In this document: positions 24,374 through 33,975 of the stretch, piece after piece
Layout: every line of letters starts with the position of its first letter
How positions within the stretch are numbered: the first letter of the stretch is position 1
Source of the DNA: Dorea phocaeensis
GTDB lineage: Bacteria > Bacillota > Clostridia > Lachnospirales > Lachnospiraceae
Assembly: GCF_900240315.1 (NCBI RefSeq)
Contig: NZ_OEPZ01000001.1
Span: forward strand, 372,001 to 436,000
Length of the DNA stretch: 64,000 nucleotides
Reading direction: 5' to 3'
Made by a program: the position numbers and the translations under genes
Notes under the pieces: generated by a model
Databases searched by the model: none
What the model was told of the DNA's origin: nothing
What the model saw: the letters and a program-made list of their open reading frames with translations, nothing else

Positions 24374-25359
24374 GCTGTCTCCTTTATCAGTCTCCAAAAC
24401 TTCTGTGGTACCGCTGCTCTGTGAACACTTTCTGACCACGCTTGAAATCGTTCTTCCATTGCCGGGAACTTCAGTTCATAGGCATGCAGAAGCTGGGATT
24501 CTACTTTGTACTGCTTTTTATATTTCTGATTCCACCCGGCATCCCCATACTTATAATCTCCCAAAAGGGGATGTCCGCAGGCTGCCAGATGGGCACGGAT
24601 CTGATGCGTCTTTCCGGTAATCAGATGCACCTTCAAAAGAGTCATCTGATCCTGCCATGCAATCGGCATGTATTCAGTCTCAATTGCCTGCGCTTCCCCA
24701 TCCCCTCTTTTGGATATTGTTACCTGGTTGGTTCTGGAATCTTTTTTTAAATAGCCTTTTAGATGTTCCGGCTGCGTAATTTTCCCTTTTACAATACACA
24801 AATAGTATTTCTCCAGTGTCCGATTCTGAAGCAGTTCCCCCATTCTCTGCAATCCGGCCAGGCTCTTTCCTGCTGCAATCAGACCACTGGTATTACGGTC
24901 TAACCGGTTACAGATAGACGGAGTAAATGTCTCAAGCTGAGCAGAAGTCAAGCTCCCGGTCTGCACCAGATATTGCACAACCTGATCTGCCACAGAGATA
25001 TCGCCCTTCTTCGCCTTCTGAGACAGAAGACCTTCCGGCTTGTTAAGAAGCAGCAGATCCTGATCTTCATACACGACAGAAAAAGAAATATCTGCCGCCT
25101 TCTGTTCATCAAAACACTGCCCCTTCGTACTTTGCAGGCTTCCTGTAAACTTCCCAATCGTCTCATCCGCCAAAAAGAGTTTGACACTGTCGCCCTCTGC
25201 TAGTTTCTCGCTGCCCGTTGCCTTCTTCCCGTTTAATACGATGTTCTTCTTGCGAAGCATCTTGTACAGGAAGCTTCCAGGCGCTTCTTTTAAGTATTTT
25301 TTCAAAAGCTTATCCAGCCTTTGTCCTGCCTCATTTGGTCCAATCTGTATTTCTTTCAT
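24331..25359 (-). CDS. RluA-family 23S rRNA pseudouridine synthase
   Basis: Isomerises uridine to pseudouridine in structured RNA. The 342 residues contain an S4-like RNA-binding domain (about 12-75, RLDKLLKKYLKEA) and the catalytic domain with NRLDRNTSGL carrying the active-site Asp, then KTHQIRAHLAACGHPLLGDYKYG. Family length and order fit RluC/RluD-type enzymes; which uridine is modified cannot be told. AAGG precedes the ATG. It sits between a membrane-protein gene and recU and is probably part of the same transcript. Confidence 0.9.
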   Translation of the reverse strand: MKEIQIGPNEAGQRLDKLLKKYLKEAPGSFLYKMLRKKNIVLNGKKATGSEKLAEGDSVKLFLADETIGKFTGSLQSTKGQCFDEQKAADISFSVVYEDQDLLLLNKPEGLLSQKAKKGDISVADQVVQYLVQTGSLTSAQLETFTPSICNRLDRNTSGLIAAGKSLAGLQRMGELLQNRTLEKYYLCIVKGKITQPEHLKGYLKKDSRTNQVTISKRGDGEAQAIETEYMPIAWQDQMTLLKVHLITGKTHQIRAHLAACGHPLLGDYKYGDAGWNQKYKKQYKVESQLLHAYELKFPAMEERFQAWSESVHRAAVPQKFWRLIKETAWEHGTQEALEVQH

Positions 25360-25369
25360 AATCTGCCTT

Positions 25370-25945
25370 CTACATTGATAAACTCTTTATAATATCTCGA
25401 ATTGCCCGCTCTTTCTTTCGATGCTGCGGCCGTTCCACGGAAGCGATATTATTCATACCCTCTGCCCGTGCAAGAAACGCCTTATAATCATGGAAAATCT
25501 TTACTGTAATCTTCTCATAATGCTGGTTTTTAAGAGCCTGCTTGATATCTCTTGCCAGTCGGTTCTCATCCGTTTTCGCACTGCTGGTATATCCGCACAC
25601 CACATGATCTGCAATTACAATTGCATCCACCGGCATCACCTTTTCGCTACTGGTAATAATCAGATCATAAATCCGAATCAACAATGGTGCTTTTTCTTCA
25701 ATCTCTTTGCAAATTGCCGTATCTATGCTCTTATAAGGAGCCATTGTAATAAACTCCACCAGCATCTTGGCTGCCGGAAGACATCCAATAATGGCAAGTA
25801 CCGTAAAAAGATTCAATCTGCTCTTGGTCTGAACATATCCTAAAATGAATACAGCCGCCACCATGGCGAACTCAACGACTGCATAAAGCAGATACCGCAT
25901 CTTTCTTGCTTTAATATATCCCGGCTGTCCTTTTTCTATTTTCAT
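25370..25945 (-). CDS. conserved-looking membrane protein of unknown function
   Basis: A 191-residue protein I cannot assign. Two predicted membrane helices lie at about residues 18-38 (LLYAVVEFAMVAAVFIL) and 47-65 (FTVLAIIGCLPAAKMLV), followed by a soluble alpha/beta domain ending in basic residues (RKKERAIRDIIKS). The soluble part has alternating hydrophobic strands (VDAIVIADHVVCGY and KITVKIFHDY) but no catalytic motif I recognise. It lies 10 bases before the RluA-type gene and 42 after the SDR gene, in one run of same-strand genes. Confidence 0.7.
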   Translation of the reverse strand: MKIEKGQPGYIKARKMRYLLYAVVEFAMVAAVFILGYVQTKSRLNLFTVLAIIGCLPAAKMLVEFITMAPYKSIDTAICKEIEEKAPLLIRIYDLIITSSEKVMPVDAIVIADHVVCGYTSSAKTDENRLARDIKQALKNQHYEKITVKIFHDYKAFLARAEGMNNIASVERPQHRKKERAIRDIIKSLSM

Positions 25946-25987
25946 CGTCTCTTGTACACTCCTCGTCTATCTTCTTTTTCATCTTTT

Positions 25988-26749
25988 CTAAACCTGATTG
26001 AGCTTCTTCATCGCCCATGCAAGAATACCGTCCGGTAGAATCTTTGCTCCAATCCGGCAAAGCTTCATGGTACTTCCATAGACGGATACCGGTTTTCTCC
26101 AAACAGCATCAAGAAGCGCCAGACGCACAACACTTGCTTCCTCTGCAAGAAGACCTTCTTTTCCTTTACCCGGAAGACTTCCTGCGCGATCAAAAAACTC
26201 TGTATCTACCGGTCCCGGACACACAGCCGTCACCGAAATTCCATGCTTCTTTAATTCCATGCGAAGAGCTCTGGAAAAACTATAGACATAAGATTTACTG
26301 GCTGCATAAACGGCAAATCCAGGCTGCGGCGCAAAGGCTGCAGCTGATGCAACCTGAACCACCCTCGCTCCCCGCTCCATATAAGGAAGACAAAGATGTG
26401 TCATCTTCGTAAGAGCTATGCAGTTAAGCTGAATCATTCCGCACAGATCCAAAGAATCCAGCTTTTCCGTAAGCCCCATCTTTCCATATCCGGCAGCATT
26501 TACCAAAAGCCGGATCTTTGCCTGTTTTTGATCCAGGGATTTTTCAATTCGCTCATAGATATAATCCCGTCCCAGATCTCCGTCAAAAATCCGCACCGGA
26601 ACCGTAAGCTTTTTCTTTAATTCCTCTAACCTTTCCGTACGTCTGGCAACCACCCAGATCTCATCTAGATTTCGATAAAGCTTAGAGACTTGAACAGCAA
26701 ACTCTCTTCCCATTCCGGAAGAGGCGCCTGTAATCACTGCGATCTTCAT
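25988..26749 (-). CDS. short-chain dehydrogenase/reductase
   Basis: A classical SDR oxidoreductase of 253 residues. TGASSGMG is the NAD(P)-binding motif, NAAGYG the NNAG equivalent, QVASAAAF holds the catalytic Ser, and YAASK the catalytic Tyr and Lys. The C-terminal segment CPGPVDTEFF is typical. A hydrophobic end (residues about 225-245) may touch the membrane. GAGGAGGG precedes the ATG. Substrate unknown. It lies 30 bases downstream of the ygiQ-type gene. Confidence 0.88.
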   Translation of the reverse strand: MKIAVITGASSGMGREFAVQVSKLYRNLDEIWVVARRTERLEELKKKLTVPVRIFDGDLGRDYIYERIEKSLDQKQAKIRLLVNAAGYGKMGLTEKLDSLDLCGMIQLNCIALTKMTHLCLPYMERGARVVQVASAAAFAPQPGFAVYAASKSYVYSFSRALRMELKKHGISVTAVCPGPVDTEFFDRAGSLPGKGKEGLLAEEASVVRLALLDAVWRKPVSVYGSTMKLCRIGAKILPDGILAWAMKKLNQV

Positions 26750-26779
26750 CCTGGCCCTCCTCTTTTCTTTTTCGCTGTC

Positions 26780-28717
26780 CTATTTCTTCGTCTTCTTTTT
26801 ATGGACATTCCGAATCGTCCGTTTTTTCCGTTGTTCTTTTCCGACGAACGTTTTCCTATCAGAAGACCTGGTTTTGCCTCCTGCATTTTTACCCGAAAAT
26901 GCCTGGGTGCGACCGTCCTTTTGTCTTGGACGAATTAGACAATGTTTGTCATACCCCACCAGATCCATACGCCCTGCTTTTTTTAACGCCTCCAGCACCA
27001 AATCATAATTTTTTGGATTCCGATACTGAATCAACGCACGCTGCATCGCCTTCTCATGGGGATTGCGCGGCACATAGACCGGTTTCATATCCCTGGGATC
27101 CACACCAGTATAATACATACACGTAGAAAGAGTAGACGGCGTCGGATAGAAATCCTGTACCTGTTCCGGCATATAGCCAAGATCCCGCAGATATTCTGCA
27201 AGCTCTACGGCTTCTTTCATCGTAGAACCCGGATGGGAGGACATCAGATAAGGAACCAGGTATTGTTCCTTATGAATCTCCTGATTGATTTTCTTATATT
27301 TCTTCGTAAATGCCTGATATACGCTGTTTTCCGGTTTGCCCATGCGTGTCAGAACTGCGTCGGAGACGTGTTCCGGCGCCACTTTCAGTTGTCCGCTGAC
27401 ATGATATTTACAAAGCTCCCTGAAAAAGGTATCATCCTGATCTGCCATCACATAATCGAACCGGATTCCTGACCGGATAAATACCTTCTTTACATTCGGC
27501 AGTTCCCGCAATTTTCGAAGCAGCACAATATAGTCCTTATGATCCACATTTAGATTCTTGCAAGGTCTTGGGAACAGACACTGCTTCGTCTTACAGGCGC
27601 CATGCTCTAACTGCTTTTCACAGGATGGATGTCTGAAGTTAGCCGTCGGCCCTCCTACGTCGTGAATATAACCCTTGAAGTCCTTGTCCCAGATAAACTG
27701 TCCTGCCTCTGCAAGAAGCGACTCATGGCTTCTGGTTTGAATAATTCTTCCCTGATGGAAGGTCAGCGCACAGAAGCTGCATCCGCCAAAGCACCCCCGG
27801 TTGCTGATCAGACTGAATTTCACTTCAGAAATCGCCGGAACGCCGCCCTTCTCTTCGTAAGACGGATGATAAGTTCTCATATATGGATAACTATAGACAC
27901 GATCCATTTCCGACTGACTTAACGGCTTTGCCGGAGGATTCTGCACTACATAAAGATGTTCTCCATATGGCTCAACCAGCCTCTTCCCACTGAAAGGATC
28001 GGTGTTGCAGTACTGGGTATAAAAACTGCGAGCGTATATAAGCTTGTCCGCCTTCAGTTCGTCATATCCCGGAAGGGTCAGCGCATCGTAGACGCTGTCC
28101 ATACTCTTGGTCTTGTAAACAGTCCCCGGAACAAACGTTAGATCCTTCACATCAATTCCACTGTCCAGTGCTTCTGCAATCTCCACAATGGAACGCTCTC
28201 CCATTCCATAGGATAAAAGATCGGCCCCTGAATCCAAAAGAATGGAACGCTTCAGCTTATCCGACCAGTAATCATAATGCGCCAGACGTCTAAGACTCGC
28301 TTCAATTCCTCCCAGAATAATCGGCGTATGCTTATATACCTGGCGAATCAGGTTACTATATACAACCACCGCATAATCCGGCCGCTTTCCCATCACTCCT
28401 CCCGGTGTGTAGGCGTCTGTTTTTCGACGTTTCTTTGACACAGAATAATGATTTACCATGGAGTCCATGTTTCCGCTGGACACCAGAAATCCAAGCCTTG
28501 GCTCTCCAAATTCCATAATACTCGTTTTGTCTTTCCAGTCCGGCTGCGCAATGATGCCCACTGTATAGCCATGTGCTTCCAATGTACGCATAATAATCGC
28601 ATGACCAAAAGACGGATGATCCACGTATGCATCTCCGGACACATAGACAAAGTCCAGCTGCTTGATCCCCATCTCTTCCATATCCCGTCTACATATCGGC
28701 AAAAATCCTTTTTCCAT
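26780..28717 (-). CDS. ygiQ: YgiQ-family radical SAM protein
   Basis: A 645-residue radical SAM protein of the UPF0313/YgiQ family. The cluster motif CxxxCxxC is Cys309, Cys313 and Cys316 in [12 protein letters not shown]. Family blocks include [30 protein letters not shown] and [12 protein letters not shown]. The C-terminus is a Lys/Arg-rich tail typical of this family, possibly RNA-contacting. The reaction is not established. Its ATG directly abuts the TAA of the HAD gene (zero gap), with GAGG inside the end of that gene, so translation is probably coupled. Confidence 0.92.
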   Translation of the reverse strand: MEKGFLPICRRDMEEMGIKQLDFVYVSGDAYVDHPSFGHAIIMRTLEAHGYTVGIIAQPDWKDKTSIMEFGEPRLGFLVSSGNMDSMVNHYSVSKKRRKTDAYTPGGVMGKRPDYAVVVYSNLIRQVYKHTPIILGGIEASLRRLAHYDYWSDKLKRSILLDSGADLLSYGMGERSIVEIAEALDSGIDVKDLTFVPGTVYKTKSMDSVYDALTLPGYDELKADKLIYARSFYTQYCNTDPFSGKRLVEPYGEHLYVVQNPPAKPLSQSEMDRVYSYPYMRTYHPSYEEKGGVPAISEVKFSLISNRGCFGGCSFCALTFHQGRIIQTRSHESLLAEAGQFIWDKDFKGYIHDVGGPTANFRHPSCEKQLEHGACKTKQCLFPRPCKNLNVDHKDYIVLLRKLRELPNVKKVFIRSGIRFDYVMADQDDTFFRELCKYHVSGQLKVAPEHVSDAVLTRMGKPENSVYQAFTKKYKKINQEIHKEQYLVPYLMSSHPGSTMKEAVELAEYLRDLGYMPEQVQDFYPTPSTLSTCMYYTGVDPRDMKPVYVPRNPHEKAMQRALIQYRNPKNYDLVLEALKKAGRMDLVGYDKHCLIRPRQKDGRTQAFSGKNAGGKTRSSDRKTFVGKEQRKKRTIRNVHKKKTKK

Positions 28718-29425
28718 TTATAATACCTCGTATGTTCTCTTTTCAATCTCGGTGTAATCCTGAATGTAGTAGTCTGCCAGCTCTCGTTTCTTTTGAACCT
28801 GAGGACTGGAAAATGCATCTTCCACAGCGCAGACTCTCATTCCCGCATTCTTTCCCGCCAAAATCCCCATCGGGACATCTTCAAAAACCAGACACCTGGA
28901 TGGATCTACTCCCAGATCTTCCGCCACCAACAGGTAAACTGCCGGAGACGGCTTTCCCGCTTCCACCTCGCAGGCGCTGTGTACGGAATCGAACAGATGA
29001 CGGATTCCCAATGACTCCAGCGTGTCAAGAACCAATTCTCTGGCATTGCTGGTTGCAATTCCAATGGTCTTTCCCTGGTCTCGCATTCTCTCAATAAACT
29101 CTCTTGCTCCGGTTTTTAATTCTACTTGCGTCATGTATTTGTCATAGACCATTTCCATCCACTCTTCCATAACTTCCTGCGGGGTAAATGGAAGATCTGG
29201 AAACACTTCAAGAAAATAGTGAGCTGCTTCTGTGTAGCTCATTCCTTCCATATTCTCATGGAAACGCTCTGGTTTCGTCAAATGATATTTCTCCAGATAG
29301 TCATCATCGATAGATGGCCAGATCCACATAGAATCCAAAAGCGTTCCATCCACGTCAAAAATAATACTATCTATCTCCTCAAGCATCTGATTTTCCGATT
29401 GATTACAATCCAACTTCTTTTCCAA
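28718..29425 (-). CDS. HAD-superfamily hydrolase (beta-phosphoglucomutase/phosphatase-like)
   Basis: A 235-residue HAD phosphatase or phosphomutase. Motif I is FDVDGTLLDS (nucleophile and acid Asp), motif II is IATSN, the motif III Lys is in EAGKPSPAVYLL, and motif IV is VFEDVPMGI. A four-helix cap lies between motifs I and II (about residues 30-95). The likely start is TTG 29425, 10 bases after GGAG and overlapping the rsuA-type gene by 23 bases; ATG 29386 is the alternative. Substrate cannot be predicted. Confidence 0.88.
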   Translation of the reverse strand: MEKKLDCNQSENQMLEEIDSIIFDVDGTLLDSMWIWPSIDDDYLEKYHLTKPERFHENMEGMSYTEAAHYFLEVFPDLPFTPQEVMEEWMEMVYDKYMTQVELKTGAREFIERMRDQGKTIGIATSNARELVLDTLESLGIRHLFDSVHSACEVEAGKPSPAVYLLVAEDLGVDPSRCLVFEDVPMGILAGKNAGMRVCAVEDAFSSPQVQKKRELADYYIQDYTEIEKRTYEVL

Positions 29426-30131
29426 GTTCTTTTTGCTCCTTTTCTGTTAACGCACGGTATGATCCCGGCGTAAGTAAGGGATCCAGCGTAAGGGTTCCCA
29501 TAGATTCCCGTTTCAGATAAAGTACTTCCTTTCCAACTGCCTGGAACATTCGCTTTACCTGATGATATTTTCCTTCCCGGATGGTAAGACGAATCGTGGA
29601 AACCTCTTCTCCTACCTCCAGGATCTGCAGCTCCCCGGGTCTGGTCCATTCTTCCTTCTCTTTCGTTCCGATATTTACTCCCTGCAGAAATGCCGCCTTA
29701 TCTTCTTCCGACACAATTCCTGATACTTTGGCATAGTAGACCTTATCTACATGTTTCTTCGGAGATAACAGCCGATGAGCCAACTCCCCGTCATTGGTGA
29801 TTAAAAGAAGCCCTTCCGTATCTTTGTCAAGTCTTCCAACCGGGAATAAATCCTTTCTCTTTCGATCCGCAATCAAATCAATCACCGTCCGACAGGAAGC
29901 ATCTTCCGTTGCAGAAACCACGCCGGAAGGTTTATTTAACATATAATATTCATGCGTAACATAAGATACCTGTATTCCATCACAGAACACCTGGTCAGAA
30001 TCGGAAATCTTTCTCTCCGGAGCCCGCACGATTTCATCATTTACGCGTACCTGTCCCTGACGGATCCTTTTTTTCACTTCCTGTCTGGTTCCCACGCCCA
30101 TATCTGCAAGATATTTATCCAGCCGCATCAT
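29403..30131 (-). CDS. RsuA-family 16S/23S rRNA pseudouridine synthase
   Basis: A 242-residue site-specific pseudouridine synthase with an N-terminal S4 domain (MRLDKYLADMGVGTRQEVKK, residues about 2-50) and the catalytic motif PVGRLDKDTEGLLL, whose Asp attacks the uridine. IREGKYHQVKRMFQAVG near the C-terminus is the family's RNA-contact block. Length fits RsuA, which modifies U516 of 16S rRNA, but RluB/E/F-type targets cannot be excluded. The start ATG overlaps the TGA of the methyltransferase gene upstream, with GGAGG 8 bases before. Confidence 0.9.
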   Translation of the reverse strand: MMRLDKYLADMGVGTRQEVKKRIRQGQVRVNDEIVRAPERKISDSDQVFCDGIQVSYVTHEYYMLNKPSGVVSATEDASCRTVIDLIADRKRKDLFPVGRLDKDTEGLLLITNDGELAHRLLSPKKHVDKVYYAKVSGIVSEEDKAAFLQGVNIGTKEKEEWTRPGELQILEVGEEVSTIRLTIREGKYHQVKRMFQAVGKEVLYLKRESMGTLTLDPLLTPGSYRALTEKEQKELGKEVGL

Positions 30132-31513
30132 CAGCAAAGCCTCCATCCCGGCAGGTATTTATTCTTTAATACGCCTCCGGCCAGCTTTCCAAATCCAAGA
30201 GGATATCCGTCTACACAGACCAGATACCAGCCTTTCTCCTTACTTCCTGCCAAATCTTCCACATCCAGTGTCTCCCCTTTCAGATAACGGGTCACTCGTT
30301 CATCCTCTGCTTTCAAATCAATACAAAAGTCATAGTCTTCCTTTTTTAGCGCCATCGCCAATGCCTGACTTGGTTCAAAGCGGTTCTTTTTGAGTTCCCC
30401 TAAGAGAAGTCCTGTCCTAAGGAATCGGATTCCTTTTACCGCAGGCAGATTCTCCGGCATATAGTAAATTCTCTCTCCATGAATATCAAGTCTGGAAGGG
30501 TCCAATTTCCAAGATACATGGGCAAAAAATGTTTCCAGTTCCTCCGGAAGTTTCCGTGTTTTTTTCTTTGGCTTTCCGGTTTCTTCTGCCACTTCTTTTT
30601 TCTCACCTTTTTGCAGCAAGGCCAAATAGTGTCCTTCCCCTTTCATCTTATGTGGGAAGATTCTAACAGTCTTTTCGATGTCTTTCATCCCAGACTTCGT
30701 AAGTCCCGGCCGCCCCGGGCAGAATCCTTCATAAGGCTTTATAGGAAGAATCCGAAATTCCGGACAATGTTCTAAAAGATGCTCGATAATCTGTTCATTT
30801 TCCCGGCTGTCAAAGGTACAGGTAGAATACAGCATCATACCGCCTTCCCGCAGCATATGTGCCGCCTGAAGCACGATGCTCTTCTGGATATTACTGAAAA
30901 ATTCTGGGCCATGTTCTTCCCATGCCCGGACCATTTTCTTATCCTTTCGAAACATCCCCTCTCCAGAACAGGGTGCATCGATTAAAATCTTATCAAAGTA
31001 TTCCGGAAAATAGTCCATCAGTTTCCCTGGCTCTTCGCTAAGCACCAGCACGTTTCCGATTCCGAACACCTCGATATTCTTCAGCAAACCTTTCGCTCTG
31101 GAATTACTGATATCGTTGGCGGCCAGCATTCCGTGTCCCGCAAGCTTCGCCCCCAGCTCCGTCGCCTTTCCACCCGGAGCCGCACACACGTCCAGCACTC
31201 GGTCTCCCAGCTCGATCGGCAGACGGTCTGCCGGCGTCATAGCGCTTGGCTCCTGCAGATAATAAAGCCCCGCAAAATAGTACGGATGTCTGGACGGAGA
31301 CACTTTGTCACCATCATAATAAAAACCATTGGAAATCCATGGAATCGGATGGATTTCAAAAGGACAGATCTTCTGGAATTCCTCCACGGAAATCTTCTGT
31401 GTGTTGACACGAAGCCCATAATATCTCGGTTCTTCGTAACAAGCAATATATTCGTCAAACTCTTCTCCTAAGAGTTCTTTCATTTTCTCTTCAAATGCAC
31501 CTGGCAGGTTCAT
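30131..31513 (-). CDS. RsmB/NOP-family rRNA cytosine-5 methyltransferase (RsmF-like)
   Basis: A 460-residue SAM-dependent m5C methyltransferase. VCAAPGGKATEL is the SAM-binding motif, DAPCSGEGMFRKD holds motif IV, and YSTCTF holds the catalytic Cys. The C-terminal RsmF-type extension (about residues 310-460, ending PLGFGKLAGG) carries an RNA-binding PUA-like region. The target may be 16S rRNA C1407 or a neighbouring base, as inferred from family. ATG 31513 follows GGAGG at 7 bases; a longer frame to 31573 lacks one. An extended -10 element lies upstream. Confidence 0.88.
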   Translation of the reverse strand: MNLPGAFEEKMKELLGEEFDEYIACYEEPRYYGLRVNTQKISVEEFQKICPFEIHPIPWISNGFYYDGDKVSPSRHPYYFAGLYYLQEPSAMTPADRLPIELGDRVLDVCAAPGGKATELGAKLAGHGMLAANDISNSRAKGLLKNIEVFGIGNVLVLSEEPGKLMDYFPEYFDKILIDAPCSGEGMFRKDKKMVRAWEEHGPEFFSNIQKSIVLQAAHMLREGGMMLYSTCTFDSRENEQIIEHLLEHCPEFRILPIKPYEGFCPGRPGLTKSGMKDIEKTVRIFPHKMKGEGHYLALLQKGEKKEVAEETGKPKKKTRKLPEELETFFAHVSWKLDPSRLDIHGERIYYMPENLPAVKGIRFLRTGLLLGELKKNRFEPSQALAMALKKEDYDFCIDLKAEDERVTRYLKGETLDVEDLAGSKEKGWYLVCVDGYPLGFGKLAGGVLKNKYLPGWRLC

Positions 31514-31556
31514 CGCTCTTCCTCCATATGTGTATCGTCGTAATTTCTCTATCACA

Positions 31557-31585
31557 TGATCAAACATGATCAAATAAGTATAACA
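31557..31585 (-). promoter_or_regulatory. extended -10 promoter with TGATCA repeats
   Basis: TGTTATACT (31577-31585) on the minus strand fits an extended -10 (TGnTATAAT type); no good -35 is seen. Two ATGATCAAA direct repeats, 10 bases apart (TGATCA at 31557-31562 and 31567-31572), lie at the expected start of transcription. Confidence 0.4.
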
Positions 31586-31602
31586 TATTCCCGTGTATAA
31601 CT

Positions 31603-32316
31603 CTAGGAATATGCGTATTTTAATTTCTTATTTTCTAAAAAACGTAGTACATAATAAGGATTTACGCTATTTTCTTTGCCATTTTCATAAGAATAAATCC
31701 CAAGATGCAGATGCACCGCAAACTGGCCTGTCGTTCCTTCCGGCCCATATCCGGAATCCCCCATATAGCCAAGAAGCTGACCCGCCCGTATCGAATCCCC
31801 CTTTTTTAAATTGGCATAAGATTCCAAATGCGCATAGTAGTAATACGTGCCGCTATCCGATGTAATTCCCACCCGATATCCGCCTTTCTCAAGCCATCCG
31901 ATATTCGTCACCGTTCCATTCGTGATACTAATAACCGGATAAATTCCACTCTCCTGTCTTGCCGCCATAAGATCCGTTCCCTCATGCGCATGTGTATCTT
32001 TATATTTCCGCTCTGCCATCCATCCGTTTTCATAAGAAACCGTAAGAGATGGATCCACCGAGGACTCCGGAACCGGATAATAGGTGATCTCTTTTTCCAC
32101 CTGCTCTAAGAAATGTTTGCACGATGGCGAAAGAACTTCCCGCTGCGCCCGCATTTGCTCTGAAAAGAATTCCTGTCGAAACCAAGGATCCTCCGTCGTT
32201 TTTTTCTGCTGCGTAAACTTACGCGCCTGATCCTTCGCCTGCTGTGCTCCAAGAACAGAAAACAGTGCAAGGAGAAAGATCAGTACCATCATTTTCCCTG
32301 AGGACTGATAACGCAT
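31603..32316 (-). CDS. M23-family (LytM-type) metallopeptidase, exported
   Basis: A 237-residue secreted or membrane-tethered peptidoglycan endopeptidase-like protein. One N-terminal hydrophobic segment (MMVLIFLLALFSVLGAQ) acts as signal or anchor, then a charged linker, then the peptidase domain. Zinc ligands are present: His and Asp in HEGTD, and HLHLG near the C-terminus; the intermediate His is in YYAHLES. So it is probably catalytic. The substrate would be wall cross-links, either in growth or in sporulation. AAGGA precedes the ATG. The gene lies between pepD's terminator and the methyltransferase gene. Confidence 0.87.
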   Translation of the reverse strand: MRYQSSGKMMVLIFLLALFSVLGAQQAKDQARKFTQQKKTTEDPWFRQEFFSEQMRAQREVLSPSCKHFLEQVEKEITYYPVPESSVDPSLTVSYENGWMAERKYKDTHAHEGTDLMAARQESGIYPVISITNGTVTNIGWLEKGGYRVGITSDSGTYYYYAHLESYANLKKGDSIRAGQLLGYMGDSGYGPEGTTGQFAVHLHLGIYSYENGKENSVNPYYVLRFLENKKLKYAYS

Positions 32317-32358
32317 CTCTGTTCCTTCCTCTTATTTTTTCTTTATCAATATATGAAA

Positions 32359-32396
32359 ACAGCCGGTTTCCTATGTCTCTACAGGAAACCGGCTGT
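32359..32396 (-). terminator. intrinsic terminator after pepD
   Basis: A perfect 14-base stem, ACAGCCGGTTTCCT paired with AGGAAACCGGCTGT, followed on the minus strand by TTTTC. It begins 13 bases after the pepD stop. Confidence 0.85.
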
Positions 32397-32408
32397 ACGC
32401 CTTATTCT

Positions 32409-33857
32409 TTATTTACAGTTTTTCAAAATCGTCTTTAAATATTCCCAAGTTCTCTGAGCGGACGCAATATCCATCCGCTCATTAAAGGAATGAATATCCG
32501 GAAGATCCGGTCCAATGGATACACAATCCAGATCCGGACGTTTTCCAAGGAAAATTCCACACTCCAGTCCAGCATGAACTACGGAAACTTCCGGTTCTCT
32601 TCCGTAAACTTCCCGGAAGCTTTCTACCATAATTTTTCTCAGTTCAGAATCCGGATCAAACTGCCATGCAGGATACTGACTGATGATTCTTCCCGTTCCG
32701 CCTGCAAGTTCTGCACAAAGATCCAGCTGTTCTTTCAGCTGCACTTTCCGGCTCTCCACAGAGCTTCGGATCAAATGACCCATCTTAATGCAATCTGCCT
32801 GTGTATCAACTACACCGATATTCAGAGAAGTCTCTACAATTCCTTTTAATTTACGGCTGTATTCCTGCAGACCATTTGGACATCCTGCAAGGAATCCGAT
32901 TACACGTCCGGTAGAATCTTTATCACAGGCATCTTCTGACGCGCCTGCCTTCATGTCAACATCTACTTTTAATCCTTCTTCCTCTCCCATAAATTCATGG
33001 TCCCAGATTTCCTTCATTTCCTGGGCTTTTGCAGCAATTTTCTCTGCGTCTTCCTCAGAAGCCATAAGAGACGCTTCACATTCCATGGCGATAACGTTAT
33101 GCTTCGCTCCTCCGAAAATATCAACCAGTGTAAACGGCACCTCTTTGCTTAAGCGATACAAGAAGCGTCCCATCATCTTGTGCGCATTTCCACGCTGCTG
33201 ATGAATCTCAGAACCGGAATGACCTCCGTTTAATCCATGAATGCGAACGGTAACCTTCGTTCCGTCCTTCTTTTCTCTATGTACTGGAATCGCTGCCTCA
33301 TACTCAATTCCACCAGCACATCCACAGGTTAACACGCCTTCTACCTCAGAATCAAGATTTACAACCTTTCTTCCTTTGAAGATACTCATATCAATTCCAT
33401 TTGCACCGCCCATACCGGTTTCTTCGTCTACCGTAAAGAGCGCTTCAATTGGAGGATGCGGAATGTCATCGCTATCCAAAATCGCCATCGCCATGGCAAC
33501 GGCAATTCCGTCATCTCCGCCAAGAGTTGTGTCCTTCGCCTTAATGAATCCGTCCTCTACATACAGTTTCAATCCGTCCTTCTTAAAATCATGGTCGGAG
33601 CCTGGTCGTTTCTCACCCACCATATCCATATGTCCCTGCAAAATCACTGGCTCGCAGTCTTCATATCCAGGTGTTCCCGGCTTCCGAATGATAACATTGA
33701 GACAGTCGTCCTGAATCACTTCCAGCCCACGTTCTTTCGCAAACGCTACGCAGTGATCACTGATACGCTGCATATCGAATGTCTCACGAGGTACAGCGGA
33801 CAGCTCCTCAAAAAAATGAAATACTTTTTTAGGTTCTAGATTTTCTAACACTGCCAT
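32409..33857 (-). CDS. pepD: aminoacyl-histidine dipeptidase (M20 family, PepD)
   Basis: A zinc peptidase of 482 residues that hydrolyses carnosine-like and other dipeptides in the cytoplasm. Metal-ligand motifs are intact: LQGHMDMV, TLGGDDGIAVAMA, DEETGMGGA, and a C-terminal His in DIHSFNER. The dimerisation lid carries GGHSGSEIHQQRGN. ATG 33857 follows GAGGG; a frame extended to 33899 has no ribosome binding site and would start inside the promoter's transcript start region. It is a single gene with its own promoter (33900-33928) and terminator. Confidence 0.93.
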   Translation of the reverse strand: MAVLENLEPKKVFHFFEELSAVPRETFDMQRISDHCVAFAKERGLEVIQDDCLNVIIRKPGTPGYEDCEPVILQGHMDMVGEKRPGSDHDFKKDGLKLYVEDGFIKAKDTTLGGDDGIAVAMAMAILDSDDIPHPPIEALFTVDEETGMGGANGIDMSIFKGRKVVNLDSEVEGVLTCGCAGGIEYEAAIPVHREKKDGTKVTVRIHGLNGGHSGSEIHQQRGNAHKMMGRFLYRLSKEVPFTLVDIFGGAKHNVIAMECEASLMASEEDAEKIAAKAQEMKEIWDHEFMGEEEGLKVDVDMKAGASEDACDKDSTGRVIGFLAGCPNGLQEYSRKLKGIVETSLNIGVVDTQADCIKMGHLIRSSVESRKVQLKEQLDLCAELAGGTGRIISQYPAWQFDPDSELRKIMVESFREVYGREPEVSVVHAGLECGIFLGKRPDLDCVSIGPDLPDIHSFNERMDIASAQRTWEYLKTILKNCK

Positions 33858-33899
33858 AATATTCCCTCTCTTTTCTGACATATTTAATTCTATACTCAC

Positions 33900-33928
33900 A
33901 TTATGGTACTATTTTCATAAAAATGCAA
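33900..33928 (-). promoter_or_regulatory. putative promoter of pepD
   Basis: TTGCAT (33923-33928), a 17-base spacer and CATAAT (33900-33905) on the minus strand. Confidence 0.65.
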
Positions 33929-33975
33929 CCTTAGTAATAAAATTAAATGAAAGAAATGGAAGGATTTTCTCCAAA

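Noticed and set aside
25911-26102. 63-codon minus-strand frame at the junction of the SDR and membrane-protein genes
   Set aside because: It overlaps two well-supported genes out of frame and has no ribosome binding site.
28453-28818. 121-codon minus-strand frame over the start of the ygiQ-type gene
   Set aside because: Out-of-frame shadow of two confirmed genes, rich in Arg and Trp.
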